This document shows, one piece after another, positions 20,881-29,354 of a DNA stretch of 64,000 nt. Position 1 is the stretch's first letter. Every line of letters starts with the position of its first letter. This DNA comes from Cronobacter condimenti 1330 (lineage in GTDB: Bacteria; Pseudomonadota; Gammaproteobacteria; Enterobacterales; Enterobacteriaceae): positions 2,232,001-2,296,000 of the forward strand of contig NZ_CP012264.1 of assembly GCF_001277255.1 (NCBI RefSeq), read 5' to 3'. The translations under genes and the position numbers were made by a program. The notes under the pieces are model-generated. The model did not search any database. It was not told the origin of the DNA and saw nothing but the letters and a program-made list of their open reading frames with translations.

Positions 20881-21738
20881 TCAGATAACCGCCTGGCCAC
20901 CGGTCACAGCGATCGTCGCGCCGGACACATAGCTTGCTTCATCACTTGCGAGCATGACATAAACCGGCGCGAGTTCCGCAGGCTGACCGGCGCGCGCCAG
21001 CGGCACCTGGCTGCCGAACTCTTTGACCTGCTCCGGCGGCATGGTTGACGGAATAAGCGGCGTCCAGATAGGGCCTGGCGCGACCGCATTGGCGCGAATA
21101 CCTTTTTCGGCAAGCAGCGCGGCAAGACTGCCGGAGAAGTTCACAATGGCCGCTTTGGTGGCGGAATACGCGATAAGTTTCGGCTTCGGCTGGTCGGCGT
21201 TTACCGACGCGGTGTTAATGATAGACCCACCCGCAGGCATATGTGGCACGGCGGCTTTGCAGATCCAGAACATGCCGTAGAGGTTAGTTTTCATGGTGCG
21301 GTCGAATTCGTCATCGCTGATTTCATCAAGCGATTCGCGTGTCATCTGGAAGGCGGCGTTGTTGACCACGATATCTATCTTCCCGAACGCATCGGCGGCT
21401 TTCTGCACCAGCGCGCGGCAGTGGTCAGCATCGGTGATATCGCCTGGCACCAGTACCGCTTTACGGCCGGCTTCTTCGACCAGACGCGCAGTATCTTTGG
21501 CATCGTCATGCTCATCAAGATAAGAAATCAGCACATCTGCCCCTTCGCGGGCATAGGCAATCGCCACCGCGCGGCCAATACCTGAATCACCGCCGGTAAT
21601 GATGGCGGCTTTACCGGTAAGACGGCCTGATCCTTTATAGCTGGTTTCGCCGTGATCCGGCGTCGGCTGCATGTCGGCGGTTGTGCCTGGAACCTGTTGT
21701 TGCTGTTCAGGGAATGGCGGTTGTGGACGTGTCGTCAT
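20881..21738 (-). CDS. SDR-family oxidoreductase, YghA-like
   Basis: Classical short-chain dehydrogenase, 285 aa, with the long N-terminal Gln/Pro-rich extension (TTRPQPPFPEQQQQ) seen in YghA-type enzymes. Cofactor motif TGGDSGIG near residue 49, NNAA near 126, catalytic Ser in NTASVN and the Tyr-x3-Lys dyad in YSATKAA, then PGPIWTPL. Start at 21738 chosen for its AGGAGAG site; the extension up to 21834 is not family-like. It heads a two-gene unit with the isomerase-like gene, which suggests sugar or polyol metabolism or stress, but no substrate can be read from the sequence. Confidence 0.92.
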   Translation of the reverse strand: MTTRPQPPFPEQQQQVPGTTADMQPTPDHGETSYKGSGRLTGKAAIITGGDSGIGRAVAIAYAREGADVLISYLDEHDDAKDTARLVEEAGRKAVLVPGDITDADHCRALVQKAADAFGKIDIVVNNAAFQMTRESLDEISDDEFDRTMKTNLYGMFWICKAAVPHMPAGGSIINTASVNADQPKPKLIAYSATKAAIVNFSGSLAALLAEKGIRANAVAPGPIWTPLIPSTMPPEQVKEFGSQVPLARAGQPAELAPVYVMLASDEASYVSGATIAVTGGQAVI

Positions 21739-22148
21739 GGTTTTCTCTCCTGTTTCTTTCCTTTCGCACCCTGTAAAAAAGGTTGAGCACGAAAGACATC
21801 CGGGTTTCAGGAACCTGACGCTAAGGAGCGCCAACGTTAAAATCAGGTTTCAGTATAGTTGACGAGATATTTATGCAAGCGAAGCGGGAAACCAGACGGG
21901 TAATTTTTATTCGCCGCGAGGGGTTATTTTCAGGCGCAGCGACGTTTTAAAAATGACGCTAATCGAGGCGGGAGTAAATGCAATAAAAAACACACAAAAC
22001 AATGAGTTAAATAATTCACTCTCGGTTTGATTTACACCGAAATATTCTTAGGCGTTTTACTTTTGCTTATTAGTGCGAATGCTTTATCACGTCATAATAA
22101 TAACGTCGGGCAACGACATGCGGTGCCCGACAGGAAAGAAAGCTACGT
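21739..22148. other. Intergenic, AT-rich spacer with one hairpin
   Basis: About 410 bases with no credible gene. The left part should hold the promoter of the dehydrogenase gene. A perfect 8-bp stem with an 11-base loop (GTCGGGCA at 22105-22112 with TGCCCGAC at 22124-22131) follows the minus-strand gene that ends at 22149. It lacks a proper T-run on that strand, so it is at best a weak terminator. Confidence 0.5.
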
Positions 22149-23261
22149 TTATATCGCCAGATCCACCCATAACGCCGCGTGATCGGACCCGGCCTGCTGC
22201 GGTTTTTTCAGCTCCGGATAGACTTCCCATTTTACGGGGCGCTCACCGGGCCACATGCCTTTACGGATGACGCCGCCTGCGGTCACGCATTCCCAGAGCG
22301 CGGGCGATAAAAGGATGTAATCGAGCTTGTTATTTTTGGCGCTGTTGCCCCAGGTGCCCGGGAACCCGCCATTGTCGAAAGACGGGTGCGTGAACGCGTC
22401 ACGCAGATCGGTCTCTTTCAGGAGCGGTGCCAGCGTGTCGCTGTCCGGCGTGTCGTTAAAATCACCGGCAATAGCGATAAAGCGCTCGCCAGCGTCGCGC
22501 CGGGCCTGATAGATAGCGGCGACCCGCTGCGCCTGCGCTTTACGTCTCGCATCCGATTCCGCTTTGCCGCCGTAGCCTTTACTTTTGAGATGATTGACCA
22601 TCACCCACAGCATCTCGCCGTTGGCGAGCGGTACCGAATATTCGGGGCAGTCGCGTGAGAAAATTAGCTGCCCGCGGGCATCGCGGTCGTCGACATGGCT
22701 GCGCATCGGCCCGATGGGGTAATCGGGGCCCGTCAGCAAGCCGACATCAATGCCACGACTGTCGTTGCCGTCTATCACCATGACGTGGCAAAACGGCTCA
22801 CCGCCGAGCGCTGCGATGATTTCCTGGTTAAACGCCGCCAGCGCCGGACGGCTCTCCGCCTCCACGACCGCCAGCACGTCGGCCTTTAAATCGCTCATGA
22901 CTTTCGCCGTGATGCGCATCGCGACTTCATCGACCGGCGACTCAATAAGCTCGAGCGACCCAACCCAGTCGGCGCGGCCGCTGGCGATAATGTCAATACC
23001 GCCGTCGCGCGGGCGTTTTAGCAGGTTGCCGCGGTTGCGGCGCAGAATGACAAACGGCCCGGTATCCGATTTCTCAAGCCCAAGCGCCACCAGCAGTTTT
23101 ACCATCTCTTTTTTGCTGGCCTCGGTGTAGGTTATCTCACCTAGCAGCTGATTAAGCCTCGCGAATTTCTCCAGCACCGGCCGCCCCTGCGACCAGCTCC
23201 CCTGCGACATGACCCGTGCGCGATCGAACAGGTTTTCAACGTTATATGACGCCAGACGCAT
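22149..23261 (-). CDS. Endonuclease/exonuclease/phosphatase-fold protein
   Basis: A 370-aa protein of the EEP (DNase I-like) superfamily. It starts MRLASYNVENLFDRA, where the Asn of the first active-site motif is seen. It has Glu in VVEAESRPAL near residue 120, the NHLKSKG His/Asn pair, AIAGDFNDTPDSDTL (Asp/Asn) and a final GSDHAALWVDL (Asp-His), so the catalytic set looks complete. No signal peptide. The start at 23261 has GGGAGG before it; the open frame to 23807 lies antisense to ttcA and is not coding. Substrate (nucleic acid, phospholipid or sugar phosphate) cannot be told from sequence. Monocistronic, divergent from ttcA. Confidence 0.9.
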   Translation of the reverse strand: MRLASYNVENLFDRARVMSQGSWSQGRPVLEKFARLNQLLGEITYTEASKKEMVKLLVALGLEKSDTGPFVILRRNRGNLLKRPRDGGIDIIASGRADWVGSLELIESPVDEVAMRITAKVMSDLKADVLAVVEAESRPALAAFNQEIIAALGGEPFCHVMVIDGNDSRGIDVGLLTGPDYPIGPMRSHVDDRDARGQLIFSRDCPEYSVPLANGEMLWVMVNHLKSKGYGGKAESDARRKAQAQRVAAIYQARRDAGERFIAIAGDFNDTPDSDTLAPLLKETDLRDAFTHPSFDNGGFPGTWGNSAKNNKLDYILLSPALWECVTAGGVIRKGMWPGERPVKWEVYPELKKPQQAGSDHAALWVDLAI

Positions 23262-23546
23262 AGCCCCTCCCGTTATGGTAATCCATCGCCGCCAGCCACC
23301 GCGCCTGGCGTTACGTCCGCTATGAGTGTGGCAGCAAAATGTTACGGCTTCAAAACAGGGTGGCTTGCGCAAAACGCGCTGGCATTCGTCGCCGTAATCC
23401 GTACCATACACGCCACGCACACCCTGAACATTCGGGCCTGCTGGCGCGAGAAGCAATAAACGCTGCGCGCGGGCAAGCCAACGGTGAACTCGCGCGCCGG
23501 GCAACCCGCCAGAGCGCGCCGCAACGCAGAACTGAGCCACTTTTAA

Positions 23547-24479
23547 ATGTCTGAAATTCAAGAAATTAGCAAAAAAGAACAGTACAACCTGAACAAATTG
23601 CAGAAGCGTCTGCGCCGCAACGTCGGCGAGGCGATTGCCGATTACAATATGATCGAAGAAGGCGACCGCATTATGGTCTGCCTCTCCGGCGGCAAAGACA
23701 GCTACACGATGCTTGAGATCCTGCGTAATTTGCAGCAGAGCGCGCCGGTCAATTTCTCGCTGGTGGCGGTTAACCTCGACCAGAAGCAGCCGGGCTTCCC
23801 GGAACATATCCTGCCGGACTATCTGGCAACCCTTGGCGTGGAATATAAAATCGTTGAGGAAAATACCTATGGGATCGTTAAAGAGAAGATCCCGGAAGGT
23901 AAAACGACCTGCTCACTGTGCTCACGCCTGCGCCGCGGTATTCTCTACCGCACCGCAACTGAACTGGGAGCGACCAAAATCGCGCTGGGGCATCACCGTG
24001 ATGACATTTTGCAAACGCTGTTCCTGAACATGTTCTACGGTGGCAAGATGAAAGGCATGCCGCCGAAGCTGATGAGCGATGACGGTAAACATATCGTTAT
24101 CCGCCCGCTGGCCTATTGCCGCGAAAAAGATATTGAGCGTTTCTCGCAGGCGAAAGGCTTCCCGATTATTCCTTGTAACCTTTGCGGCTCGCAGCCGAAC
24201 CTGCAACGTCAGGTGATTGCCGATATGCTGCGCGACTGGGATAAACGCTATCCGGGGCGCATCGAAACCATGTTCAGCGCGATGCAGAACGTGGTGCCGT
24301 CCCACCTGTGCGATACTGAACTGTTCGATTTCAAAGGCATTCATCACGGTTCGGACGTGGTGAATGGCGGCGATCTGGCGTTTGACCGCGAAGAGATCCC
24401 GTTAATGCCTGCTGGCTGGACGCCGGAAGATGAAGAGGCCCCGCCGATGCAGCGCCTCGATGTGCTGGAAATTAAATAA
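23547..24479 (+). CDS. ttcA: tRNA 2-thiocytidine synthase TtcA
   Basis: Thiolates C32 of certain tRNAs with ATP and an iron-sulfur cluster. The 310-aa product (E. coli 311) has the PP-loop SGGKDS near residue 50, the CSLC pair near 122, and a third cluster Cys in PCNLCGS near 220. The start is set by the family N-terminus (MSEIQEISKKEQ). In E. coli K-12 the Rac prophage is integrated in this gene; here it is intact and uninterrupted. Terminated at 24485-24510. Confidence 0.97.
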   Translation: MSEIQEISKKEQYNLNKLQKRLRRNVGEAIADYNMIEEGDRIMVCLSGGKDSYTMLEILRNLQQSAPVNFSLVAVNLDQKQPGFPEHILPDYLATLGVEYKIVEENTYGIVKEKIPEGKTTCSLCSRLRRGILYRTATELGATKIALGHHRDDILQTLFLNMFYGGKMKGMPPKLMSDDGKHIVIRPLAYCREKDIERFSQAKGFPIIPCNLCGSQPNLQRQVIADMLRDWDKRYPGRIETMFSAMQNVVPSHLCDTELFDFKGIHHGSDVVNGGDLAFDREEIPLMPAGWTPEDEEAPPMQRLDVLEIK

Positions 24480-24484
24480 GTCTG

Positions 24485-24510
24485 ATGCCCTCTTACGAGG
24501 GCATTTTTTT
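24485..24510 (+). terminator. Rho-independent terminator after ttcA
   Basis: Perfect 8-bp stem (ATGCCCTC/GAGGGCAT), TTAC loop, then a run of T, starting six bases after the ttcA stop. Confidence 0.93.
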
Positions 24511-24514
24511 GCGC

Positions 24515-24664
24515 TTAACGCATGTGCGGCGGCGGATCGTCAATAGGACGCGGATCCGGCGACGGTGGGTCGGGAACGGGTTGCGGTGTGGGGATAGGAT
24601 CCGGTACCGGCACCGGGTCGACAGGGACCGGGTCACTCATAGTCGTCACAGATGGATGATGCAT
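24515..24664 (-). CDS. 49-aa Asp-Pro-rich peptide
   Basis: A tiny gene with GAGGAAGAGG before its ATG. From residue 10 the product is almost only Pro, Asp, Val, Ile and Thr in a D-P-x-P pattern (DPVPVDPVPVPDPIPTP), which cannot form a globular fold and should be extended and acidic. No signal peptide or membrane segment. It is convergent with ttcA, whose terminator abuts its stop. Function unknown. The strong ribosome site argues for translation; the low complexity argues for caution. Confidence 0.6.
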   Translation of the reverse strand: MHHPSVTTMSDPVPVDPVPVPDPIPTPQPVPDPPSPDPRPIDDPPPHMR

Positions 24665-24745
24665 AACCTCTTCCTCTTGTGGTTGCGGATACTCTAAGCG
24701 TAGAGGATGTGTAGCCGAAGGGGAAAGCGCACCGCGAACGTGGCG

Positions 24746-24778
24746 CAATAAACGCCCGGACACGCCGGGCGTTTATTG
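24746..24778. terminator. Long hairpin after the inverse autotransporter gene
   Basis: Perfect 14-bp stem (24746-24759 with 24765-24778) with AT-rich feet, 13 bases after the minus-strand stop. There is no long T-run, but the AT base of the stem suits a terminator. Confidence 0.7.
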
Positions 24779-24791
24779 GGTGCCTCAACGG

Positions 24792-27524
24792 CTACCGGCT
24801 AACTGCCGCGAAGTTCACCGTGGCGCGATTGGTGATGCCATCTGCGCTTGCGATAACACTCACCGGTTGCGCGACCGAATCCTTAAGCTCAGCCGTGGTG
24901 ACGCCTTGCGCGTCCGTGGTGGTCCAGGCGGGCGTTGTCAGTTTCGCCGTACCGCTACCGCTGATGCTCCACGCCACGCTGGCGCCATTAACGGGTTTAC
25001 CGCTGCCATCAGTGACCAGCGCTTTGACACGATTTACTGAAGCGTTATCTGCCGGAGCGTTATCTGAAAGCACACTGAGCACCAGATTTTTAGCAACCAC
25101 CGCTGTAAACCGTGCATCAGCCGACCCGCTTTTACCCTGCGCCCTCGCGGTGACGGATAAGGTCTCCGGCACCGTGTCGGTGAAGGTAAGCCGCGCCTGG
25201 CCTTGTGCATCAGTAGTTACGGTGACCGGGCTTGCCGCGTGCGCGGTGGCGCTACTCAGCGTCCAGCTCACGCTGATGCCGGACATCGGCCTTGCGTGGA
25301 TATCCTTTACCACTACCTGCGCCTCATTCACGCTCCCGCCGTCTGCCGGGGCATTATTGGTGGGGATCGTGACCGTCACGCCGCCCACCGGCACCGTGCT
25401 AAAGCTCGCCGTCGCCTGCCCTTCAAGACGCCCTGCGCTTGCGATAACGGTTACGCTCTCTGCGACAGGATCTTTCAGGTTCACCGTCGCATGGCCGCTG
25501 GCGTCCGTCGTGACATCCGCGGGCGAAGCAAGGCTTGCGGTTGCGCTCCCCTCAAGACGCCAGTGCAGCGCGGCGTTTGCGACCGGCTGCCCTGTCGTAT
25601 CGGTAAGCGTCGCCTGCGCGCGGTTGATGGCAAGATTATCCGCAAGCTGGTGGTTAAGCGTCATTGAGACAGTCAGCGCGGCGGGTGGCGCGGCGACAAA
25701 CGTGGCGACAACCGAGCCGTGCATGTCTCGCGCTGTCGCACTGAGCGTGACGGCCTCGGCGACGCGATCTTTAAGGCTTACGCGCGCAATACCGTCGCTG
25801 CTGGTCACAACGCTTGCAGGTGACGTCAGTTGTGCGGTGTTGCTGCCATCAATACGCCACTGTACGGTGACGCCCGGCAGTGGCCTGCCCTGCCCATCCG
25901 TCACGCGCGCCTGCGCCAGAGCGCGGCTCTGGTTATCCGCAACAACCTGGTCTTTCACCATGCTAAGACTCAGCCCCGCAGGCTGCGGCGCGCTGAACGT
26001 TGTGGTCGTCGTTGCCGTTTTGCCGTCGGCGCTGACGCGAAGCGTTACCGCGCCCGGCGTCTGGCTGGTTAACGCCACGGTGGCGCTGCCGGTTTCATCC
26101 GTCACCGATGTGAGGTTTGTAAGCGTCGCGCTGCCGCTCGTCGACCAGCTCACTTTCACGCCCGCACGTGGTTTGCCATCGCTGCTGGTGAGGCGCGCCC
26201 GCGCGCGGTTCTGGCTGACGCCGTCCGCCGGGCTGTTGTCTTTTTCCATCGCGAGCGTCAGCGCCGCCTGGCTCTCACCAAAATGGCTCACCACAGAATG
26301 CGTGATGCCGCCAGCGGTGGCCTCGACCGTAACCGGCTCAGCGAGCGTATCCGTAAGCGTGGTTTCGGCAACGCCGCGCGCGTCGGTGACGCCATTCGCC
26401 GTGCCGAGCGCCGCATGGCCGCTGGCCCGCCACTGCACAGGAATATTCGGCGCGGGCGCGCCATCAGGCGTAGAGGCGTGAAGCGTGATGCGGTTACTGG
26501 TCACACCATCCGCCGGGCTGTTGTCCGTGAGACGTTGCAGGGTGAAGCTACCCATGGCACGTGTCTCGTGCTCCTGGCGATATTGCAGGATAATCTCATT
26601 ATTACGTGCCACCAGCGCCGTACGGCTGCCCGTGAGGGTGCGCTGGGCGGCCACGTTATCCGGGTTGATGAGCGCAGCCCAGGACATGCCAGCTTCATAA
26701 TGGAGGTCAAGCGTAAAGGCCGCGTCATCGCGTGCGCTTTCGCCGCGCCGGTAATCCGCGCCGAGGCTGATAAGCGGTACCGGCGTATAACTGATGCCAA
26801 GCGTTACTGCCGATGGATAACGTTGGCGGTCGTTTTTATCAAACAACGCCACGTCATTGCCAATGTAGTGCTCGTAAATTATTTTCCCGCCGAGTTGCGG
26901 ACAGGCCGGTAAATAACCTTCGGCCCGTAAATCAAAACCGTCGGCAGATTTTTCCTGATAATGGTCAAAATCCGCCGAGCGATGCCATCCGGTAGTGCCG
27001 AAATAACTATTTGCAGATAATTTTAAATAATCCCGCCAGGCTTCGAGCCCTATTCCCACGCGCCGGTTATTGCCGCTGAAATCGTCGTCGAAAAAGATAT
27101 TGGTCCCGATCATCCATTGACTATCGAGAAAGCGGCGAATGCCAAGGCCCATATTCCCGGTGTTACGGCCATCCGGGGCGCGAAAACCGGCCTCGGCGAA
27201 AAACAGTGTTTTGGGGGTTTGCCAGAGCGGCGTGAGCAGATCAATAGCGCTGCCGTCCCAGTCACCCTCATTATCGACATTCAACGACACCTGAGCGGTG
27301 CCCCACTGGTTAAGCCAGCGCTCAAGCGACTGCCCCCCATAGCTTTCGGCACCGGAGAGTGCCTGTTCAAGCGTGCCGTCCTGCTTCTGCGGGCCGCCTG
27401 GTCCTGTAGAAACGGTCAGCGGCGGATCGCTATTGTGCGCAAACGCGGCAAAGGGAAAAAGCGACGTAGAGAGCTGAAGAATGACCTGAAGAACCACAAC
27501 GACCCTGTTGTATTTATTTTTCAT
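24792..27524 (-). CDS. Inverse autotransporter (intimin/invasin family) with six Ig-like repeats
   Basis: Type Ve-secreted surface protein, 910 aa. Order: signal peptide (1-29, ending AFAHN), a short periplasmic linker without a LysM motif that I can see, an inverse-autotransporter beta-barrel at about 65-325 (QWGTAQVSLN, LLTPLW, FFDDDFSGNNRR), then six Big_1 domains of about 95 residues from residue 335 to the end. Each repeat opens with a form of D-N-x-P-A-D-G. There is no C-terminal lectin-like domain. The role is probably adhesion or biofilm, as for YeeJ-like relatives; the ligand is unknown. The start has only a weak ribosome site. A 553-aa plus-strand frame (24820-26481) is a codon-pattern shadow of the repeats. 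Confidence 0.95.
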   Translation of the reverse strand: MKNKYNRVVVVLQVILQLSTSLFPFAAFAHNSDPPLTVSTGPGGPQKQDGTLEQALSGAESYGGQSLERWLNQWGTAQVSLNVDNEGDWDGSAIDLLTPLWQTPKTLFFAEAGFRAPDGRNTGNMGLGIRRFLDSQWMIGTNIFFDDDFSGNNRRVGIGLEAWRDYLKLSANSYFGTTGWHRSADFDHYQEKSADGFDLRAEGYLPACPQLGGKIIYEHYIGNDVALFDKNDRQRYPSAVTLGISYTPVPLISLGADYRRGESARDDAAFTLDLHYEAGMSWAALINPDNVAAQRTLTGSRTALVARNNEIILQYRQEHETRAMGSFTLQRLTDNSPADGVTSNRITLHASTPDGAPAPNIPVQWRASGHAALGTANGVTDARGVAETTLTDTLAEPVTVEATAGGITHSVVSHFGESQAALTLAMEKDNSPADGVSQNRARARLTSSDGKPRAGVKVSWSTSGSATLTNLTSVTDETGSATVALTSQTPGAVTLRVSADGKTATTTTTFSAPQPAGLSLSMVKDQVVADNQSRALAQARVTDGQGRPLPGVTVQWRIDGSNTAQLTSPASVVTSSDGIARVSLKDRVAEAVTLSATARDMHGSVVATFVAAPPAALTVSMTLNHQLADNLAINRAQATLTDTTGQPVANAALHWRLEGSATASLASPADVTTDASGHATVNLKDPVAESVTVIASAGRLEGQATASFSTVPVGGVTVTIPTNNAPADGGSVNEAQVVVKDIHARPMSGISVSWTLSSATAHAASPVTVTTDAQGQARLTFTDTVPETLSVTARAQGKSGSADARFTAVVAKNLVLSVLSDNAPADNASVNRVKALVTDGSGKPVNGASVAWSISGSGTAKLTTPAWTTTDAQGVTTAELKDSVAQPVSVIASADGITNRATVNFAAVSR

Positions 27525-27803
27525 TACTGTTCACTCTGGAATTGATTTCACTGGTTATGCAACCCGTGGGCGCCAGAAGAGAATATCCATTTTTGTAATT
27601 TGGCGATTTCAGAATGACAATTCATTCTTTCTGGATTTGTAATAAAAGGTATTTATATTGATGAAGGGAATAATTAATAAAAGATATATATTGTTTATAT
27701 TAATTCGTAACGCCGACGCAGGCGCCCGCCTTCGCCACCTGCCCGCGCAGCACAGGCGAAACGAAACGCGAAACGCGCACCGCCGGGAAGGTGAAAAAAG
27801 CAC
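27525..27803. other. Intergenic, AT-rich leader of the inverse autotransporter
   Basis: About 280 bases without a credible gene. The part near 27600-27710 is strongly AT-rich, unlike the flanks, and should hold the promoter of the autotransporter gene. A GC-rich stretch at 27713-27790 separates it from the FnrS terminator. Confidence 0.5.
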
Positions 27804-27925
27804 AAAAAAAAGCCGACTTAATTAAGTCGGCGTCGTACGAATCAATTGTGCTATGCAGTAATTCAAAAAAGGAAGTAAGACAATATGGAGCGCAACGCCC
27901 ATCGCTTGACGTTGCATTCACCTGC
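27804..27925 (-). ncRNA. fnrS: FnrS small regulatory RNA
   Basis: Anaerobically induced Hfq-binding RNA that represses many aerobic-metabolism mRNAs (for example sodB and maeA) in E. coli. I recognise it by its sequence: the 5' end GCAGGTGAATGCAACGTCAA, the middle CTTACTTCC segment used for pairing, and a 3' terminator made of GCCGACTTAATTAAGTCGGC plus eight T. The length from the expected 5' end to the T-run is 122 nt, the known size. It lies next to zntB, as in E. coli. A -10-like CATTAT is at 27933-27938 and an FNR box at about -42. A 97-codon frame runs through RNA and terminator and is not coding. Confidence 0.95.
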
Positions 27926-27960
27926 GACAGGAATAATGCCGTGAAACGACGTGCCATTTC

Positions 27961-27974
27961 TTGATGTCGCTCAA
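27961..27974 (-). promoter_or_regulatory. FNR box of the fnrS promoter
   Basis: TTGAGCGACATCAA on the minus strand fits TTGAT-N4-ATCAA with one mismatch and is centred about 42 bases before the fnrS 5' end, the standard class II activator position. Confidence 0.88.
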
Positions 27975-28019
27975 CATCGGGGTCCTTTTTCATACTTTAG
28001 GTGTAGAAAAAGCGATTTT

Positions 28020-29003
28020 TTACAACCATTTACTTCGATGTAACCACCACGTAACACCTCCTATCACCAGCACCAGTGCCACGCAAAATACGCTAAAGCC
28101 CAGATGCCAGCCGCCGCCGGGGATACCGCCCAGGTTCACCCCAAACAGCCCGGTGAGAAACGTGCTTGGCAAAAACACCATCGCCATCAGCGACATCGTA
28201 TAACTGCGCCGCGCCAGCGATTCCTGCATCGTCTGCGAAATTTCATCGGCCATCACCGCTGTGCGCGCAATACAGGCATCGATTTCATCAAGCCCGCGTC
28301 CCAGCCTGTCGGCGATATCCTGCATGCGGCGACGGTTATCATCGCTCATCCAGCTGAACCGCTCGCTGGCGAGACGTGAAAAGACATCCCGCTGCGGCGA
28401 CATATACCGGCGCATCACAATCAGCTGTTTGCGCAGTAATGCAAGCACGCCGCGCGGCGGCACGATCTCTTCCAATAGGTTATCTTCGAGATCGATAATT
28501 TTATCGTGCAGCTCTTCGATAAATTCGCTGGCGTGATCGGTTAGCGCGTCGCAAGCATCCACAAGCCAACCGCCGACGTCCGCCGGGCCGCTGCCTTCGT
28601 TGAGATCGTGAATAATATCGTCAAGGGCGAGCACCTTACGCTGTCGCGTGGAAACGATGAGCCGCTCATCAATATAAAGGCGCATCGCCACCAGTTGATC
28701 CGGCCTCTCATCGGTACTGCCATTAATGCAGCGCAGGGTAATGAGTGTGCCCTCGCCCATGCGCGTTACGCGCGGTCGCAGGCTTTCACCCCCCAGCGCG
28801 TCGCGCACCAGGTTTGGCAGCAGCGGCGTCTCGGAAAGCCACTGCGCGCTCTCCGAATGGGTGTAATTCAGGTGCAGCCAGCAGGGATGGTCTTTATCGA
28901 TAAGGCAGTCATTCTGTAACGGCTTTACGCCGCCGTGTCCATCCAGCATCCAGGCAAAGACCGCGTCCGGCACGTTGACTTCAGAGCCCTTAATGGCCTC
29001 CAT
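28020..29003 (-). CDS. zntB: Zinc transporter ZntB
   Basis: CorA-family inner-membrane zinc transporter, 327 aa like the E. coli protein. A large N-terminal cytoplasmic funnel (residues 1 to about 265) is followed by two C-terminal membrane segments. The GVN form of the CorA signature is seen in TGLFGVNLGGIPGG between them, and the protein ends HRSKWL. The start at 29003 (MEAIKGSEVNVPD) follows family alignment; the extra 17 residues up to 29054 are rejected. The fnrS terminator region lies downstream on the same strand, but fnrS has its own promoter. Confidence 0.97.
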   Translation of the reverse strand: MEAIKGSEVNVPDAVFAWMLDGHGGVKPLQNDCLIDKDHPCWLHLNYTHSESAQWLSETPLLPNLVRDALGGESLRPRVTRMGEGTLITLRCINGSTDERPDQLVAMRLYIDERLIVSTRQRKVLALDDIIHDLNEGSGPADVGGWLVDACDALTDHASEFIEELHDKIIDLEDNLLEEIVPPRGVLALLRKQLIVMRRYMSPQRDVFSRLASERFSWMSDDNRRRMQDIADRLGRGLDEIDACIARTAVMADEISQTMQESLARRSYTMSLMAMVFLPSTFLTGLFGVNLGGIPGGGWHLGFSVFCVALVLVIGGVTWWLHRSKWL

Positions 29004-29071
29004 CGCATCTCCTGATTCATTGGGGTAATAAAAGCTGGCGGGCGCCAGCGCCACGTCGCATGAAATCCGCG

Positions 29072-29275
29072 TTAACGGTTTTCCAGCGCGTCCTGAATGG
29101 CGTCGGCCAGTTCAGCCAGATGATGGCGGGTATATTCGATATCCTTGGCAAGCTTATCGCGCCCTTCGTAATTGTTAGGCGCGGCCACCGAGGCTTTAAT
29201 CAGTTCCAGCGCGGCGTTTACCGCCAGCAGACGTTTTTCCGCATCGCTGCGGGAGGAGTAATTTTCAGGCAGCAT
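29072..29275 (-). CDS. Unrecognised 67-aa helical protein
   Basis: Small, charged, all-helix-looking protein (AEKRLLAVNAALELIKASV, then DIEYTRHHLAELADAIQDAL) with no signal peptide. CCGGAGC lies before the ATG. It sits between zntB and the OrtT-like gene on the same strand with 68 and 79 bp spacings, so it may share a transcript with either. Heptad-like spacing of Leu and Ala suggests a helical hairpin or dimer. Function unknown. Confidence 0.72.
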   Translation of the reverse strand: MLPENYSSRSDAEKRLLAVNAALELIKASVAAPNNYEGRDKLAKDIEYTRHHLAELADAIQDALENR

Positions 29276-29354
29276 AGTACGCTCCGGTCATTTAACTGGC
29301 CTTTATGGTCGTACATTGCGCAGGAATTTCAAGCCAAAGCGTGGTGGTTGCGGT

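Noticed and set aside
22105..22131. Hairpin as a firm terminator of the phosphatase-fold gene
   Set aside because: Stem is good but no T-run follows on the minus strand; kept only as a note in the intergenic entry.
23262..23807. 180-residue N-terminal extension of the endonuclease/phosphatase-fold protein
   Set aside because: It lies antisense to the ttcA start and its upstream region; the family start MRLASYNVENLF has a strong ribosome site.
24820..26481. 553-codon plus-strand open frame
   Set aside because: It is the antisense of the Ig-like repeats; long and repetitive only because the repeats share codon pattern. No ribosome site or recognisable domain.
24792..26530. Repeated DNA in the adhesin as a possible CRISPR or satellite array
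   Set aside because: Period is about 285-290 bases and follows protein domains in frame; no short direct repeats with unique spacers.
27700..27993. 97-codon minus-strand frame starting MKKDPDVERH
   Set aside because: It runs straight through the FnrS RNA and its terminator stem and T-run; the sequence conservation is explained by the RNA, and no ribosome site is placed well.
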